DNA from: Trichosporon coremiiforme
Lineage: Eukaryota > Basidiomycota > Tremellomycetes > Trichosporonales > Trichosporonaceae
Direction: 5' to 3'
DNA: 26,160 nt
Assembly (NCBI GenBank): GCA_039545355.1
Contig: BCJJ01000087.1
Coordinates: 1-26,160 of the forward strand
The position numbers were made by a program, and so were the translations under genes. Positions within the stretch are counted from its first letter, which is position 1, and every line of letters begins with the position of its first letter. Below are positions 1-10,451 of this stretch, in pieces. The notes under the pieces were generated by a model. It searched no databases. It saw nothing but the letters and a program-made list of their open reading frames with translations, and was not told the origin of the DNA.

Positions 1-961
1 GTCGGTGTCGCCAAGGAGATGATGAACTTCTTCCGCATGCAGGGTCTCTCTGAGGACGAGGCTCGCGACCGCTTCTGGCTCATCGACACCAAGGGCCTCA
101 TCACCTCGACCCGCCCCGACGTCGTTGCCGGCAAGCTCGCCGCCCACAAGGAGTACTTCATCCGCAAGGACACTGAGGGCCAGGAGTTCAAGACCCTCGC
201 CGAGGTCGTCGACTACGTCCAGCCCACCGCCCTCGTTGGTCTCTCGACCACCTTTGGTGCTTTCCCTGAGGAGATCGTCCGCAAAATGGCCGACCTCAAC
301 GCCGCCCCCATCATCTTCCCGCTCTCCAACCCTACCTCCAAGTGTGAGCTCGCCTTCGAGGACGCCCTCCAGTGGACCAACGGCACCGTTCTCTTCGCCT
401 CTGGATCTCCCTACCCGCCCACCGAGTACGAGGGCAAGCTCTACGAGCCTGGACAGGGGTGAGTACTTGACCGTGTGGCGCAAACGGCGCTAGTCCCTAC
501 CTCCACAGACCTACGGCCACCCCACCGTGTGGCACTTCACCACCGATACATCTTCACTCATCCTCCATCCATCCACAATACACATCCACAAATCTTCTTC
601 AACGCATAAACTACATGCTAACGACGTTAGAAACAATTTCCTCGTGTTCCCAGGCATCGGCTTTGGCAGCATCTTCTGCGACGCGGACCGCATCACGGAC
701 GGCATGATCACGGCTGCCGCGATCGGTCTTTCGCGCTCTCTAACCGAGGACGAGCAGCAGCACCAGCTCCTGTACCCGCGCCTGACGCGTATCCGCGATG
801 TGTCTGCCGAGGTCGCGCTCGCCGTTGTGCGCGCTGCCCAGAAGGAGGGTGTCGACCAGAACGTCGCCCTCAGGGATCTCGACGACGACCGGCTCCTTGC
901 CAAGATCAAGCAGACGCAGTGGAGCCCGTATGAGGACGAGGAGGTCAAGAGCAACCTTTAA
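1..961 (+). CDS. Malic enzyme (oxaloacetate-decarboxylating), C-terminal part, 5' truncated; exons 1-458 and 631-961
   Basis: Malic enzyme oxidatively decarboxylates L-malate to pyruvate and CO2 with NAD(P)+, feeding the pyruvate and NADPH pools. The visible 262 residues are the NAD(P)-binding and C-terminal part. They contain the family signatures IDTKGLI, PIIFPLSNPTSKCE, FASGSPYPP and, across the splice junction, PGQGNN-FLVFPGIGFG. The intron at 459-630 (172 nt, GTGAGT donor, GCTAAC branch site, TTAG acceptor) splits the second Gly codon of GQG, and removing it restores the conserved GQGNN exactly. The stop is TAA at 959-961, after an acidic tail (YEDEEVKSNL). The N-terminus lies outside the window, so a mitochondrial presequence cannot be judged, and neither can NAD versus NADP preference. 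Family is certain; cofactor and compartment are open. Confidence 0.95.
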
Positions 962-1333
962 GCAGCATTTCGCAATCCAAACAAAACATATCATCAACCA
1001 AACGACGTGTGTAAGATGGCCGACGGGACGACGGAGGTGACTGTTGAAGTATCCACTAAAAGTATACTTTTGTCCATGGACTTTCCTCTTTTCAGCATTG
1101 TAAACAAAGTTTGACATGTCAATGTTTAGTCATACCGTGTGTTGCATTGGGGCGAGGTTGAACTTGACGAGCGCTCTACTGGCTTTCGAACTGATTGCAT
1201 CGCACCAACTGGCATCTCACGAGCGTTCAACTGACCTTTCGAATTACTGGCCCGGGAGGCGAGAGAGCGACTACACGCCGCATTCCTTACACCTCGGGCA
1301 GACTCACGAGCAACGTATGGGAATGTCTGGGGC

Positions 1334-1377
1334 AACGTCAGTCAGTGGGGCACGAAACGTCAGTCAGTGGGGCACGA
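1334..1377. repeat. Perfect 22-bp tandem duplication
   Basis: Two identical 22-bp units, 1334-1355 and 1356-1377, each beginning AACGTCAGTCAG and ending GGGGCACGA. The match is exact with no spacer, so the duplication looks recent. No gene overlaps it. Confidence 0.9.
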
Positions 1378-1594
1378 GACTACCTCGCTCTCACGGCCGA
1401 TCTGACTTGCGGCCCCCGAGTACGGCACCGCGCGCGGCCCCAGTTCGATCGAAGGCAGTGGGTGTGGGGCATTCATCCATTGCGATCGAGGCACAGCGTA
1501 AGCTCTGTGGGACTAGAGGGGTATTTGGAATTCAGTCATGATCAGGAGATCAAGGAACACTTGTCTCCTGACTGGCCTGACATGGCTACTGCCG

Positions 1595-1618
1595 CCTCCG
1601 GATCACCCTCCGGATCAC
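1595..1618. repeat. Perfect 12-bp tandem duplication
   Basis: CCTCCGGATCAC occurs twice with no spacer (1595-1606, 1607-1618), directly adjoining the left arm of the inverted repeat at 1618. Confidence 0.85.
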
Positions 1619-1707
1619 TGTTACCGCCGGCACGGGCGGTAGTTACGGTACGGTTGCGGTATGGACTCGGTTGGAGACCTAACCGGCGGTAACAGTCACG
1701 GGCGGTA
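1618..1707. repeat. 13-bp inverted repeat with nested 11-bp direct repeat
   Basis: CTGTTACCGCCGG (1618-1630) is matched by its exact reverse complement CCGGCGGTAACAG (1683-1695), enclosing 52 bases. The direct repeat CACGGGCGGTA follows each arm (1631-1641 and 1697-1707). A further TAACCGCCGG core lies at about 1741. Together this is a compact GC-rich element; no terminal target duplication was recognised. Confidence 0.8.
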
Positions 1708-2113
1708 TCTGACGTGAGAGAAGCTTATGGGCTCGAGTCATAACCGCCGGCCGCGGGGTACGGGGCGTGCCTCGCCGTCCTCGGAGCTTCGCCTACGCGG
1801 GGCGCGGGCAGCGAGGAGGCACAATAGAACATAGTGGGCACGAGCGCCGGGGCGCGGACAGAAGCCCAGAAACGGCAGAGGCGCAACAGGGATGCAGCCG
1901 GGAGCACGCCAAAGTACGCGAAACAACGGCCTGCATCAACTACGGAGAAAGTCGGACCGTTAGACACAGTCTGCATAGGCGATACGGGCTCTCCCGTACT
2001 GGGTGCCGGAACGACCTCGGCCCGAGCATCGTCGGCTGCTTACCCTGACACAAGGCTTGACGCGGCGACGTGCGCTTCACTTTCAATCCAACTTTTTCAA
2101 CTCTTGCACCTCT

Positions 2114-2129
2114 CTCGTGTGCACACGAG
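2114..2129. repeat. Perfect 16-bp palindrome
   Basis: CTCGTGTGCACACGAG is identical to its reverse complement. It is followed 18 bp later by a second palindromic element at 2148-2163. Confidence 0.9.
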
Positions 2130-2147
2130 TGGAGGGGAGGATACTAG

Positions 2148-2163
2148 TTGACTCGAGAGTCAA
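2148..2163. promoter_or_regulatory. Inverted TGACTC/GAGTCA pair (Gcn4-like bZIP half sites)
   Basis: TTGACTC-GA-GAGTCAA is a perfect 7-bp inverted repeat with a 2-bp spacer. TGACTC is the core recognised by fungal Gcn4/Cpc1-type bZIP activators. Function here is inferred only; the nearest downstream ATG frame (2522) is itself unproven. Confidence 0.35.
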
Positions 2164-4897
2164 AATAATTTGTAGAAACGGACTTGGAATGTGCCAATGC
2201 CGACATCAGCTGACCGCGGAACAGAATTGCTCTCTTCGGCTGCAGACACAACCGGAAACGGAACCAGATCAGATAAGATCAATGATAACGCGGGATGACG
2301 ACACGCCGCGGCCGCGCTGCCCGGTGCTGTCGTGGGCGCGCCGTGGTACGTGGTGCCGCACTACGCGGTACTAACGACCGGTTATGCGGCGACCAGCTCT
2401 GTGGTGCGCATTTCTCATGATCTCATGATCTCATCGACCCTCAGCGCCGATCGTTACGATCCACTTGTGAGATGCCTCCATTTTGGGAGCTTGATGAGCA
2501 CGGAATGTGCTTTGGAATAACATGGTTCGAGTCGAGAAAGCTCCAAACACTGGTCAGTCAGACACAGGTGGGTTCGCTGTGGATTCTGCGTTGTTCGGGG
2601 CTCTGACGTCGCAGGTTCAATTGAGTTCGCGGGATGAACATCTTCAACTGATGGACAATGTTCCGTCAGTCAAATTGAGAAGCAATCGTTCCTTGGTGGA
2701 TCCAGACATCTGCGGTTCCGCTCTGTCGCGGACAACGAGCTTGTCGAACGTACTGATGGATCTCGACTGCGTTCTTGGAACGCGGTGAGTAATTTCGCCC
2801 ACTCGTGAGAACGAGCGTCAAAGGTGAGTTATCGACTGGATCACGAATTGCTCTCAGTGGAGAACCTTTGGTACTGCTTGAACCATGTCTTGCTGAGCAC
2901 TGACGAAGCCACCATCGACAGGGCGTTGGAGCAAACTGGGATAGGTGAACAGATCGCGACGCAGGTCAGGGCGAGGCTGCGGCACTCAGCTGATTTCGTC
3001 CCCTCTCAACTTTCCTCGCGCTCTAGATCCTTGAAGCTTGGTTTACGTTCAGTGGGTCGTATGACGGGTGTTGGCAGTGTGCGTCGAGCCGAGCACTGAA
3101 GTTAGTTCAATGCGTACGAGTAAAGTCAGTGGCACCGACGCCCACAGCAGAGAGACTGACTACACACCCAAGCCTCTGACATCTGCTCGGTGCATTGCCA
3201 GCTCAAGGAAGTGAAGACTGTGACCTACCAGGAGCTTCTGGCGGCCCTGGTGGCATTCGATCAGCAGACCTTGCCCAGCCATGGACACTAATCGTGTTAG
3301 CAGGGCTACCCGGTGAGGGCATACCAGCGCAATTGGGCTGCGAATGGGACTGAGGAAAAGACGTAGAATGGTTGGGACGGCGTTGCTGTCAGCTGAGTCA
3401 GCGGAGAGAAGGCATTAGCTTGGGGATCAGCGATGATGACATGGCTACGCAATCGCAAGCGTGTGAGGGTGGTTGGACCGGACATCGTTCGCCGGCCAAG
3501 AGCAGCGACGGCTGCACGTCCAGGTCCCGACTCCAGCGTTGCTTACCTTATCCTTTCCATGCTAGGCCGAAATGACGGCACGCCAAGGTGTCTTCTCTCG
3601 GTTTCAGTAGCGTGCTTGAGGGGAGCGGTCTCTATTTACTGCTGGCAGCTGAACGCGTACTGATGAATGCAGCCGCTGATAAGTGAGCTCATGAGGGCAG
3701 TCGGTTGAGCTCGCTGAACTTCCTACTCACCCCTCACCCCAAAGTCGATGTTGAACATTGTCTGCCGCCCTAATGGGTCCTCGGTGATATGGCGACCGGA
3801 CCATGAACCTCAGGGTTCGAGCCACCCTCCAGGTGATGTCAGCTGGGCTGCTAGGGGCATCGGAGACTCGGGATCAGTCGCGTATGTGTCGATGAACGAT
3901 ACAGAGGACCTCGGTAATCTGGTGGCCGCTTTAGGAAGAGCCAGGAAGAGAACAGAAATCGAGGCTTAGAGGAAGGAGGACAGCGGTGGTGGCAAATGAT
4001 CTGGCGAACAAGGGGTTGAGTCGCCTCGCGGTGGAATGGACAGGGCGTTGACGGAATAACTTCAGGACGAGTTTGGGACCGGTGTCGGCGCGAGATAGAC
4101 ATGTTTGGCCAGGGATTTGCGGGACGTGTTAGCGAAGCGCGAAGAAGATAGGTAGTCACGATTGTGGTGGGACGGCGCAGGGAAGGCACCTCCCGCATGA
4201 ATCTCGTCGGTCGAGCGACTGCCAGGTGCGGCCAGTGAGCAGGCTCGAGTGGATACTCTCAGAAGCAACTACTTTTCTGTCGAGAGGTACACAACCCGAG
4301 GAAGACGGGTGTGGGCGACGGCCGGGACTTGGTGTCGGGGACGGTCTGATCGAGGCAGCCTCCAGGGCGCGGACGAATGACGGGCCCTCCGGTTCAAGCC
4401 CGAGGCAAGTACTCATGAGTGTTGTGTCGAGCTCTTGCCAGGTAGAAGGGTGATCGGACTGCAGTGAGTTGAAATGTGCGATATGGAGTGAAAGGAAAGG
4501 AAGCGAAACAGATCACGACGTGGATGGTGCGAGTGAAACACCGGTTGACTCACCTGCGCAGCATGGATGAGGGCTCAAGACGAGGAAGGTAGTCAACAGG
4601 CGACACCGATACCGGGGAAGAGTAAGGAGGGCCGATCAGCGGGCCCAGACCGACTGCGCCCGTCCACACCCCGCCGACGCACGCCTGTGAGCGGTGTCAG
4701 AGGCTTATCGCTCGGTACGCCAGCTCTGCGTCGCCTGATCTACAGCACCGCCTCTTGTCTTCTTGGGCGACAGGACGCAACTAGCTGCCGACAGAGAGCA
4801 AGCAAGGGTGAATTATGAGTACAACGTCATTGCTTGGGCTTCTCTCTCGGCGTTCGCTCAACACTCAACACTCACCACCACCTTCTCCTCCTCCACA

Positions 4898-4920
4898 GCC
4901 GCCGCCGCCGCCGCCGCCGC
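4898..4920. repeat. GCC trinucleotide microsatellite
   Basis: Seven uninterrupted GCC units followed by GCT. It follows a pyrimidine-rich tract ending CCACAG that resembles a splice acceptor. In one frame it encodes poly-Ala inside a short run with native-like codon bias. Confidence 0.85.
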
Positions 4921-5638
4921 TGAATCCGCCTCCACAGTCCCCTCCACCGAACCCGCCCCCATCCCAATCCCTGCTCCCTCCCCGATGGGGGTCCAAGCGG
5001 AGCAGCCTTTATACGGCGCAGCTCCGGATACCGAGCGCCGTCTGCGCGGTGCTCCAACCAGCATGGCGGTGCTCAGCTGACCACCTCCGATGTCGTTAGC
5101 TTCGAGGCACGCAGTTGTTAGAGCACAGGTGTGAAGGGTCCAGCCACGTGGTAACGATATCGTCGCAATCTTATCGCAACCACTCGGTTGAGAGCGGAAG
5201 CTTTTGAGTAGCCCGTGTCAAACGGGCGGGCGGTGCACTTGCGAACCGGGTCAGCGGAAGTTCGTGTGCTGGAAATCTACCTGACCATGCATGTCGCAGC
5301 TGTGCGTTCAGACTCACTGGCAGATAATGCGGTGCTCTGGTTGAAGCTCACGAACGCAGTAGAGTCTCAGTTGTACTAGCGTCACGTTTGATCGGCAATG
5401 GTGATTGTAGGACGATTGGTCACGTCTGGTGAAGAGTTGAACGGTGTGCCCTCATGCGGCCCGAATGACGGGCGAGGTACATGCTGCTGAGCGCGGACGA
5501 TGCAGAGGATACTTGAGGTACATGACAACTGCAGGGCTGACGGAAAGAAGACGTCACACGAGACAACCCGATGGTCCCAACGAGGAGACATAGCCGGGAG
5601 ACAGCCGGGTCAGGCGGCTTACGAGCTTGCGTCGTTGT

Positions 5639-5656
5639 GTCGGTGAGGACACCGAC
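5639..5656. repeat. Short perfect hairpin
   Basis: GTCGGTG-AGGA-CACCGAC forms a 7-bp stem with a 4-nt loop, and flanking CGTCG/CGACG could extend it after a bulge. No associated gene. Confidence 0.6.
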
Positions 5657-6136
5657 GACGCACTAGCTGCGAGTGATGAGAATTGCTATAGAGTGATTGA
5701 TCAAGCGATCGAGTGAACTGTGCAGGAGAGATGTGAAGTCATCGAGAGGTGCGAGAAGGCTGAGTGGAGACGAGGTTGATCCGGTGATACAGTGGCTGAG
5801 GATCGCTTCAATTGCCTCGTGTGCGCGTATGGCCCTCAAACCTGAGCGATGCGCGCCAGTGAAAGTGCGACAGTCTACCGGGGCTAGCACGCACTGGCGA
5901 GCTGCGTGAGACATCGCGCTCGTCCTCCGCGTTCATTGCTAAAGAGGGGCGAGGCTGCGTAAAGCTGGAGCATGGAACGGCGCCAATTACCAGAAGGAGT
6001 ATGCATGAAGAGCGGGATACGCGTTTTGGGTGGAACCGTTGTGGAGGTACAGAGGCACGCCTGCTGGCCCGGATCCAGGAGAGGCAGGCTGCGACGGGTC
6101 GCCCTGAGGGGCGCCCTTCACTCCCTGTACCAGCCG

Positions 6137-6163
6137 AGACCAGCAAGACCAGCAAGACCAGCA
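6137..6163. repeat. Three perfect copies of a 9-bp unit
   Basis: AGACCAGCA is repeated three times without a spacer, about 0.5 kb upstream of the gene starting at 6672. Confidence 0.9.
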
Positions 6164-6671
6164 CACAGGAACGCACACAATGGACTGCCCTCCGCCTTGG
6201 ACCCCCGACACACGCGTCTGTACGTAAAACTCAACCATAAACGCGTCCACCCCGGCACCCAGACACACAGACAGAATCCGCACCAAGACCGCTTGGATGC
6301 ATGTGTCTCCCCCAGATCACTGTCTCCGCCGCATGTTCCCGGCGCATCGCGCACCCGGTCAAACGGAAGGGCGAGGAACAATGGTGTACATGCATGCAGG
6401 GTCGCTGCGGACCAGCGGGCGACGGCGAGGCGCCTGACCGGCGGCGGCCGCATTTGTGCGTAGCGTTACCTTACCTTACCCCATGGGCCGTGGGCTGGAC
6501 GGGGAGGAGGGACCAAGAGAGGGAGGGACACGAGGGAGACGAGATGATCTGTGCATTGGTCTGATACCCTTTTCCACTCTGTCTAATGCAATGGTCACCT
6601 CAACTCTAATGCGAGAGCACTCTCTTGCGCTTTAACTCTTTCCCATCGACGCGTCACCATTCCCGCCGACC

Positions 6672-8693
6672 ATGGGCTTCCTTCGGCGTCACCGGAGCCT
6701 CTTCTTCCCCACCTCCAACGAAGCTGGCGTCGGCGGTGCGGGCGTCCCCGCCCACAGCAACGGCGCCGCAGCCTCCCTCGACGTGACTCCCTCGTCCAAC
6801 GAGACCAAGCTCCGTGCGTAACTAGAATCGAAACTCTATCTGACATGTTGGGCCGATCGCTGATCATCAGGCCGCCGCAAGAGTTTCTTCGAGGTACTGG
6901 GCTTTCGCAAGAAGCGTGCGTCCAAGCGCCAGTCCATGTCGGCAGCTGTCAGCAGCAAGTCTGGCCAACGACCGCGATCGGCTACCGTGGGTGACTATCA
7001 GCAGCAGAAGACCAACAGCGACATCCCTCCCGTGCCGCCTCTACCGCCATTGCACAAGAAGGTCGGCAACGTCGCCGCGGTGCAGTTAGACGACTTGGAG
7101 CTCGACGATGATCACATGGCGGCTATCACGGCCGTTGTTAACAACAGCAGCCGTGATGAGCCTCCCGAGCACTTATTCTTGAATGTCCCCGGCTCGAACG
7201 AGCCTGGATCGCGTCTGTCTGTCGCGAGCAAGCGCGCCTCGACCATCTCGACCCGCTCAACGAACTCCGTGAACCAACCCCAGTCGCAAACCCAGCATTC
7301 GCAGTCAGCGCCTGACTCGGCTTCCAATGGTCGTCAGAGCCGCCGCTCCTCCCTGCGCAATAGCCTTCTGGTGGTCAAGGACCTTCCTGAGCTCCCCTCC
7401 GGCCACTCCGGTCGCCCTATCACTCCGACCAGGGCGCGAGCGGCCCCGCCGTCAAGCTACGCACCTCCTCCCGAGTCCATCGCCCAGCGCCTCGAGGCAG
7501 CCAATATCACGCCTGAGCCGACTCTTTCCGCGCCAGGCACCCCCGCGCAGTCTACGCCCTCGACACCAACTAGACCGCGCGCTGAGCTTGACGCTATGGC
7601 CCCAACTTCCCGCGTTAGCGAGCTTACGGACGATTCAGCGAAGACTGCCTCGACAGCCGAAATCGCCTCCATACCCGCAGTCACGGCTGCTGAACAGCAC
7701 GCAGAGGAGTCGATCAGGACTGAGCAGCCCGTTCCAGCGCAGCCGATCGCCACGGAGGAGCCTGCGCCGGAACCGACCGAGACGCCTCAGCCTGCTGTGG
7801 AGGTCACATCGCCGCCTGCGCTGATCAGCGAGAAGAACGCGATCCCTCCTCAGGAGGAGTCTGCGCCCACCCCCGCCATTACAACAGAGTCTCAGCCCGC
7901 TGCTGCTGTTGAGCCATCACCCGCGGCGCCTGAGTCGGACCTTGACCCCAGCGATGTCCCCGAGATTCCGGACGACGATGAAGCTGTCGCCGCGAAGGCC
8001 GTGGACGTTCCTGCCGAGCCCAAGCAAACTTCTAGCAATGACGCTACTGTTTTGGCATTGGCTGAGCCTAGCGTGTGTTCGACGGCGGAGAAGTCGGCAG
8101 AACAGCCATCACCCGCGATCAGCTCTCCGATGACAGAAGCATACGCGACGCCGCCCCGCTCCCCCGCCAACGGCCAGGTCCCCAAGTCTGAGGCTCCCAT
8201 CGTCCAGACGCCCGACGAGGAGGTTCCCGGCCAGTCATGGAGCAGCAGCTCTCACCCGAGTTCGCCGAGTATGCTCCCTCGAACCCCCGTCGGCGACGAG
8301 CTGTCGAAGGCTCCCGCGGTTGCGTCGGGCGAGGAGAGTCCTTTGCTCACCCCGCAACGGACTGGCAGTCCCGTGGCCGTGAAGCAGCGTCAGGTATCCG
8401 CCCCGCTGATCAAGGAGCCGGAACAGGAGAAGGGGGAGAAGGCGTACGCGATGCCCCAGGCGTCTCCGATCGGCAAGGGTGCACCCCCCGTGTCGCAGCG
8501 GCACCCGCAGCTGCGCAGCGTGTCGCTTCCGACGCCGGCGCAGCGCCGGCTGTCGTCCCCGCCCAAGTCGGAGGACCCCTCGCTCGACGACTTTGTCGGC
8601 CTCATGAAGCAAGTCATCTCGCGCGAGAAGGGCATGTCTATTCGTGACGCGGCCCGCGCAGCCGAGCAGCGCAAGTCGTCTGTCCCCGCGTAA
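6672..8693 (+). CDS. Hypothetical disordered Ser/Pro/Ala-rich protein, 654 aa; exons 6672-6813 and 6871-8693
   Basis: Not recognised as any named family. The start ATG (6672) sits in an excellent context (GACCATGG). A 57-nt intron (6814-6870, GTGCGT donor, CTGAC branch site, TCAG acceptor) joins exon 1 to the long exon in frame. Residues 1-48 are followed by a strongly basic patch at about 48-68 (RRKS, FRKKRASKRQ). A PPVPPLPPL stretch at 100-108 offers PxxP ligands for SH3-type domains. Most of the rest is low-complexity Ala/Pro/Ser/Thr/Glu with many TP and SP dipeptides (for example PITPTRARA, LLTPQRTGSP), which are potential proline-directed kinase sites. The C-terminus (616-654) changes character to an amphipathic, apparently ordered segment (LDDFVGLMKQVISREKG, then IRDAARAAEQR). 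No signal peptide, membrane segment or catalytic motif is visible. A cytosolic or nuclear scaffold/regulator is a guess. Codon use matches the other real genes. Confidence 0.88.
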
Positions 8694-10451
8694 ACCACTA
8701 GGCTTCAGGCGCGCGATCTGGCCCAAGACAAGCCGTGCGGAACACCTATCTGAACTCGGTACATGACCAGTTGTAACAATATACTAATACTCTTCTTCCA
8801 TCTGTTCAATTACTGTGACAACAAATGCAAGACATATTCGTGCACCGCGGCTAGGCGAGGAGCTGGCAGACTGACGAGAGAGATGGGGCAAGTTTGTCTG
8901 GCACCGAATCGAAGCGCCGAATCAGAGCCGAAACGCCTCGTCACTGTGAAACGCCCGAGAGAAACTGGCGTCGCGTCGATCAGCCGAGCGAGAGGAGAGC
9001 TAGCAGGGTACCCGCTACGGCACAGCCTCGCCATCATCCGCTACTTGACCCCACCTGACCGCAGTTTTGTCCTTCGCCCTCTCGCCTCACCGTTCACGAG
9101 AGCAAGTGAACGAGCGAGCCGAACCAGTGCGCGGGATTCGATGAGCAATGTTCACAAACACAAAGAGTGTTGTGACGGTGGCACGGTTGGTGATGCCGAT
9201 CCCACAGGCTTGCGACGCCGCCCGGAACATTGCAACACCTCGACACAGTGCAGGCGCTGTCGACAAGCGGTCCTCCGCGAGCTCCGATTAAGTCGCTGTG
9301 GCCCCGCTGATCTCGCAACGTCTCTACGTCACAGCTAACGACCTGGCACCTGGCATTAATGAAGGCACAGTACAGTCACGAGCCACTCTCAGTCACTTCT
9401 CATCGAGCACCGGGGGGGCACCGGGCATGGGAGGAACACCGCTCAGCGAGGTCAGAGATTCCAGAAATTCCAGAATCAGACGCTGCACTCTCACCTCTCA
9501 CACCCCATCTAGTTAGCTGGGATCGCCAACTCATCCCGTACACTGCTCGCCGTATCACATCGTCCACCTCTCGTGTCCCACCTCGTCTCACAGAGCCCGG
9601 AGCTTAGTGTCCGAACGCCGTGCCAAGACAATGCACCACCGCTACGATTTTCACCACTCTTCCACAGACACAGAGCCGTCTCGCCGTCGCCAGGATATGG
9701 TCGAGAGAGGTGCATTGGCTTAATGCCGCACTGCTCTTCATGCCGATCCACGGCCAACCCATAGACGAGAACGTGAGAGCAGGACCGGACTCCAGAGCTG
9801 GAATCGGTGACGTTCCCCACTCACGAGAAGGAACGTGTGAAGCGCAGCTGAGCGGTGGTGGAGCTTGGAGTTTGAGCTGAAGCTGAAGCAACGGTGAAAC
9901 GTCATGGGGTCGGTTTCAGCGCGCTCAGACGCCATCTCGTCCATAGACCCGACGATACAGGCACCATCGACACATCCGCGGTGATGACTGGGCCAGACAC
10001 TGCCAGTGGACGCAATAGAGTTGGGAGGGCCTCCCGCCTGCTGTAATCTGCGGTGGAGCTGAGCTTATCTGACCGCTAGCCTCGTACCGACGCCCACCGA
10101 GTGAACCACCGAGTGACGGCAGCATTCCATGTTCATCGGCAACTTGGAGTGGCATATGGCCGATTTTGCTACGATTAGGCTCTATCCTTCCTTCCACAGC
10201 CCGCTGCCTGTGTCAGTTCACTCTGATGCTGCTCAAGTATTTGTGTATTGTTATAAATTTGAACTTCAGAATGTACGGAGAACACTAGGGCAGTTTATGA
10301 ATGTTCGATCTCAGAGGGAATTCCCGAAGGACTAGTCGATTATAGAAAGAGACTGTGGGAAAGAGAAAGGGTGCCGTGCGGAGCGAACGTGAACCGCAGA
10401 GGAAAGCCCAATCCAAGCAAGACATGCCGAGCCGCAGACCCCTTGAGCCTC
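8694..10451. other. Convergent intergenic stretch
   Basis: 1.76 kb between the 3' ends of two convergent genes. The ends are expected to be 3' UTRs, and 10235-10310 is relatively AT-rich (near TTATAAATTTG), fitting the 3' region of the minus-strand gene. A 191-codon frame at 8763-9338 starts with ATG but has unbiased codons and is not called. Two 8-bp TTCCAGAA copies sit at 9459-9466 and 9468-9475. Nothing else was recognised. Confidence 0.6.

Larger units (their letters stand above)
962..6671. other. Long gene-poor stretch downstream of malic enzyme
   Basis: About 5.7 kb in which no gene can be supported. Open frames are short, overlap on both strands and lack the C/G-ending codon bias of the flanking genes. 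The first ~150 bases are presumably malic enzyme 3' UTR. The stretch contains small tandem duplications (1334-1377, 1595-1618), an inverted repeat (1618-1695), two perfect palindromes (2114-2129, 2148-2163), a GCC microsatellite (4898-4920), a hairpin (5639-5656) and a 9-bp triplicate (6137-6163). Weak coding candidates at 2522-3099 and around 4870-5080 are treated as findings. The last few hundred bases should contain the promoter of the gene starting at 6672; TTACC is repeated three times at about 6467-6481. No tRNA B-box candidate I checked folded into a tRNA. Confidence 0.6.

Noticed and set aside
2523..2535. tRNA-like B box (GGTTCGAGTC)
   Set aside because: The T stem mismatches at its second pair and there is no A box or acceptor stem at the right distance.
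4392..4410. tRNA-like B box (GGTTCAAGCCC)
   Set aside because: T-stem pairing fails at the outer positions and no matching acceptor stem lies upstream.
5972..6463. 163-codon ATG frame upstream of the disordered-protein gene
   Set aside because: Arg/His-rich composition typical of chance frames in GC-rich DNA, with competing frames on both strands.
8763..9338. 191-codon ATG frame
   Set aside because: Codons are unbiased and it begins in AT-rich DNA expected to be 3' UTR of the upstream gene.
9459..9475. Possible heat-shock element (TTCCAGAA twice)
   Set aside because: The two copies are 1 bp apart instead of the 2 bp needed for correct nGAAn phasing, and no gene start is nearby.
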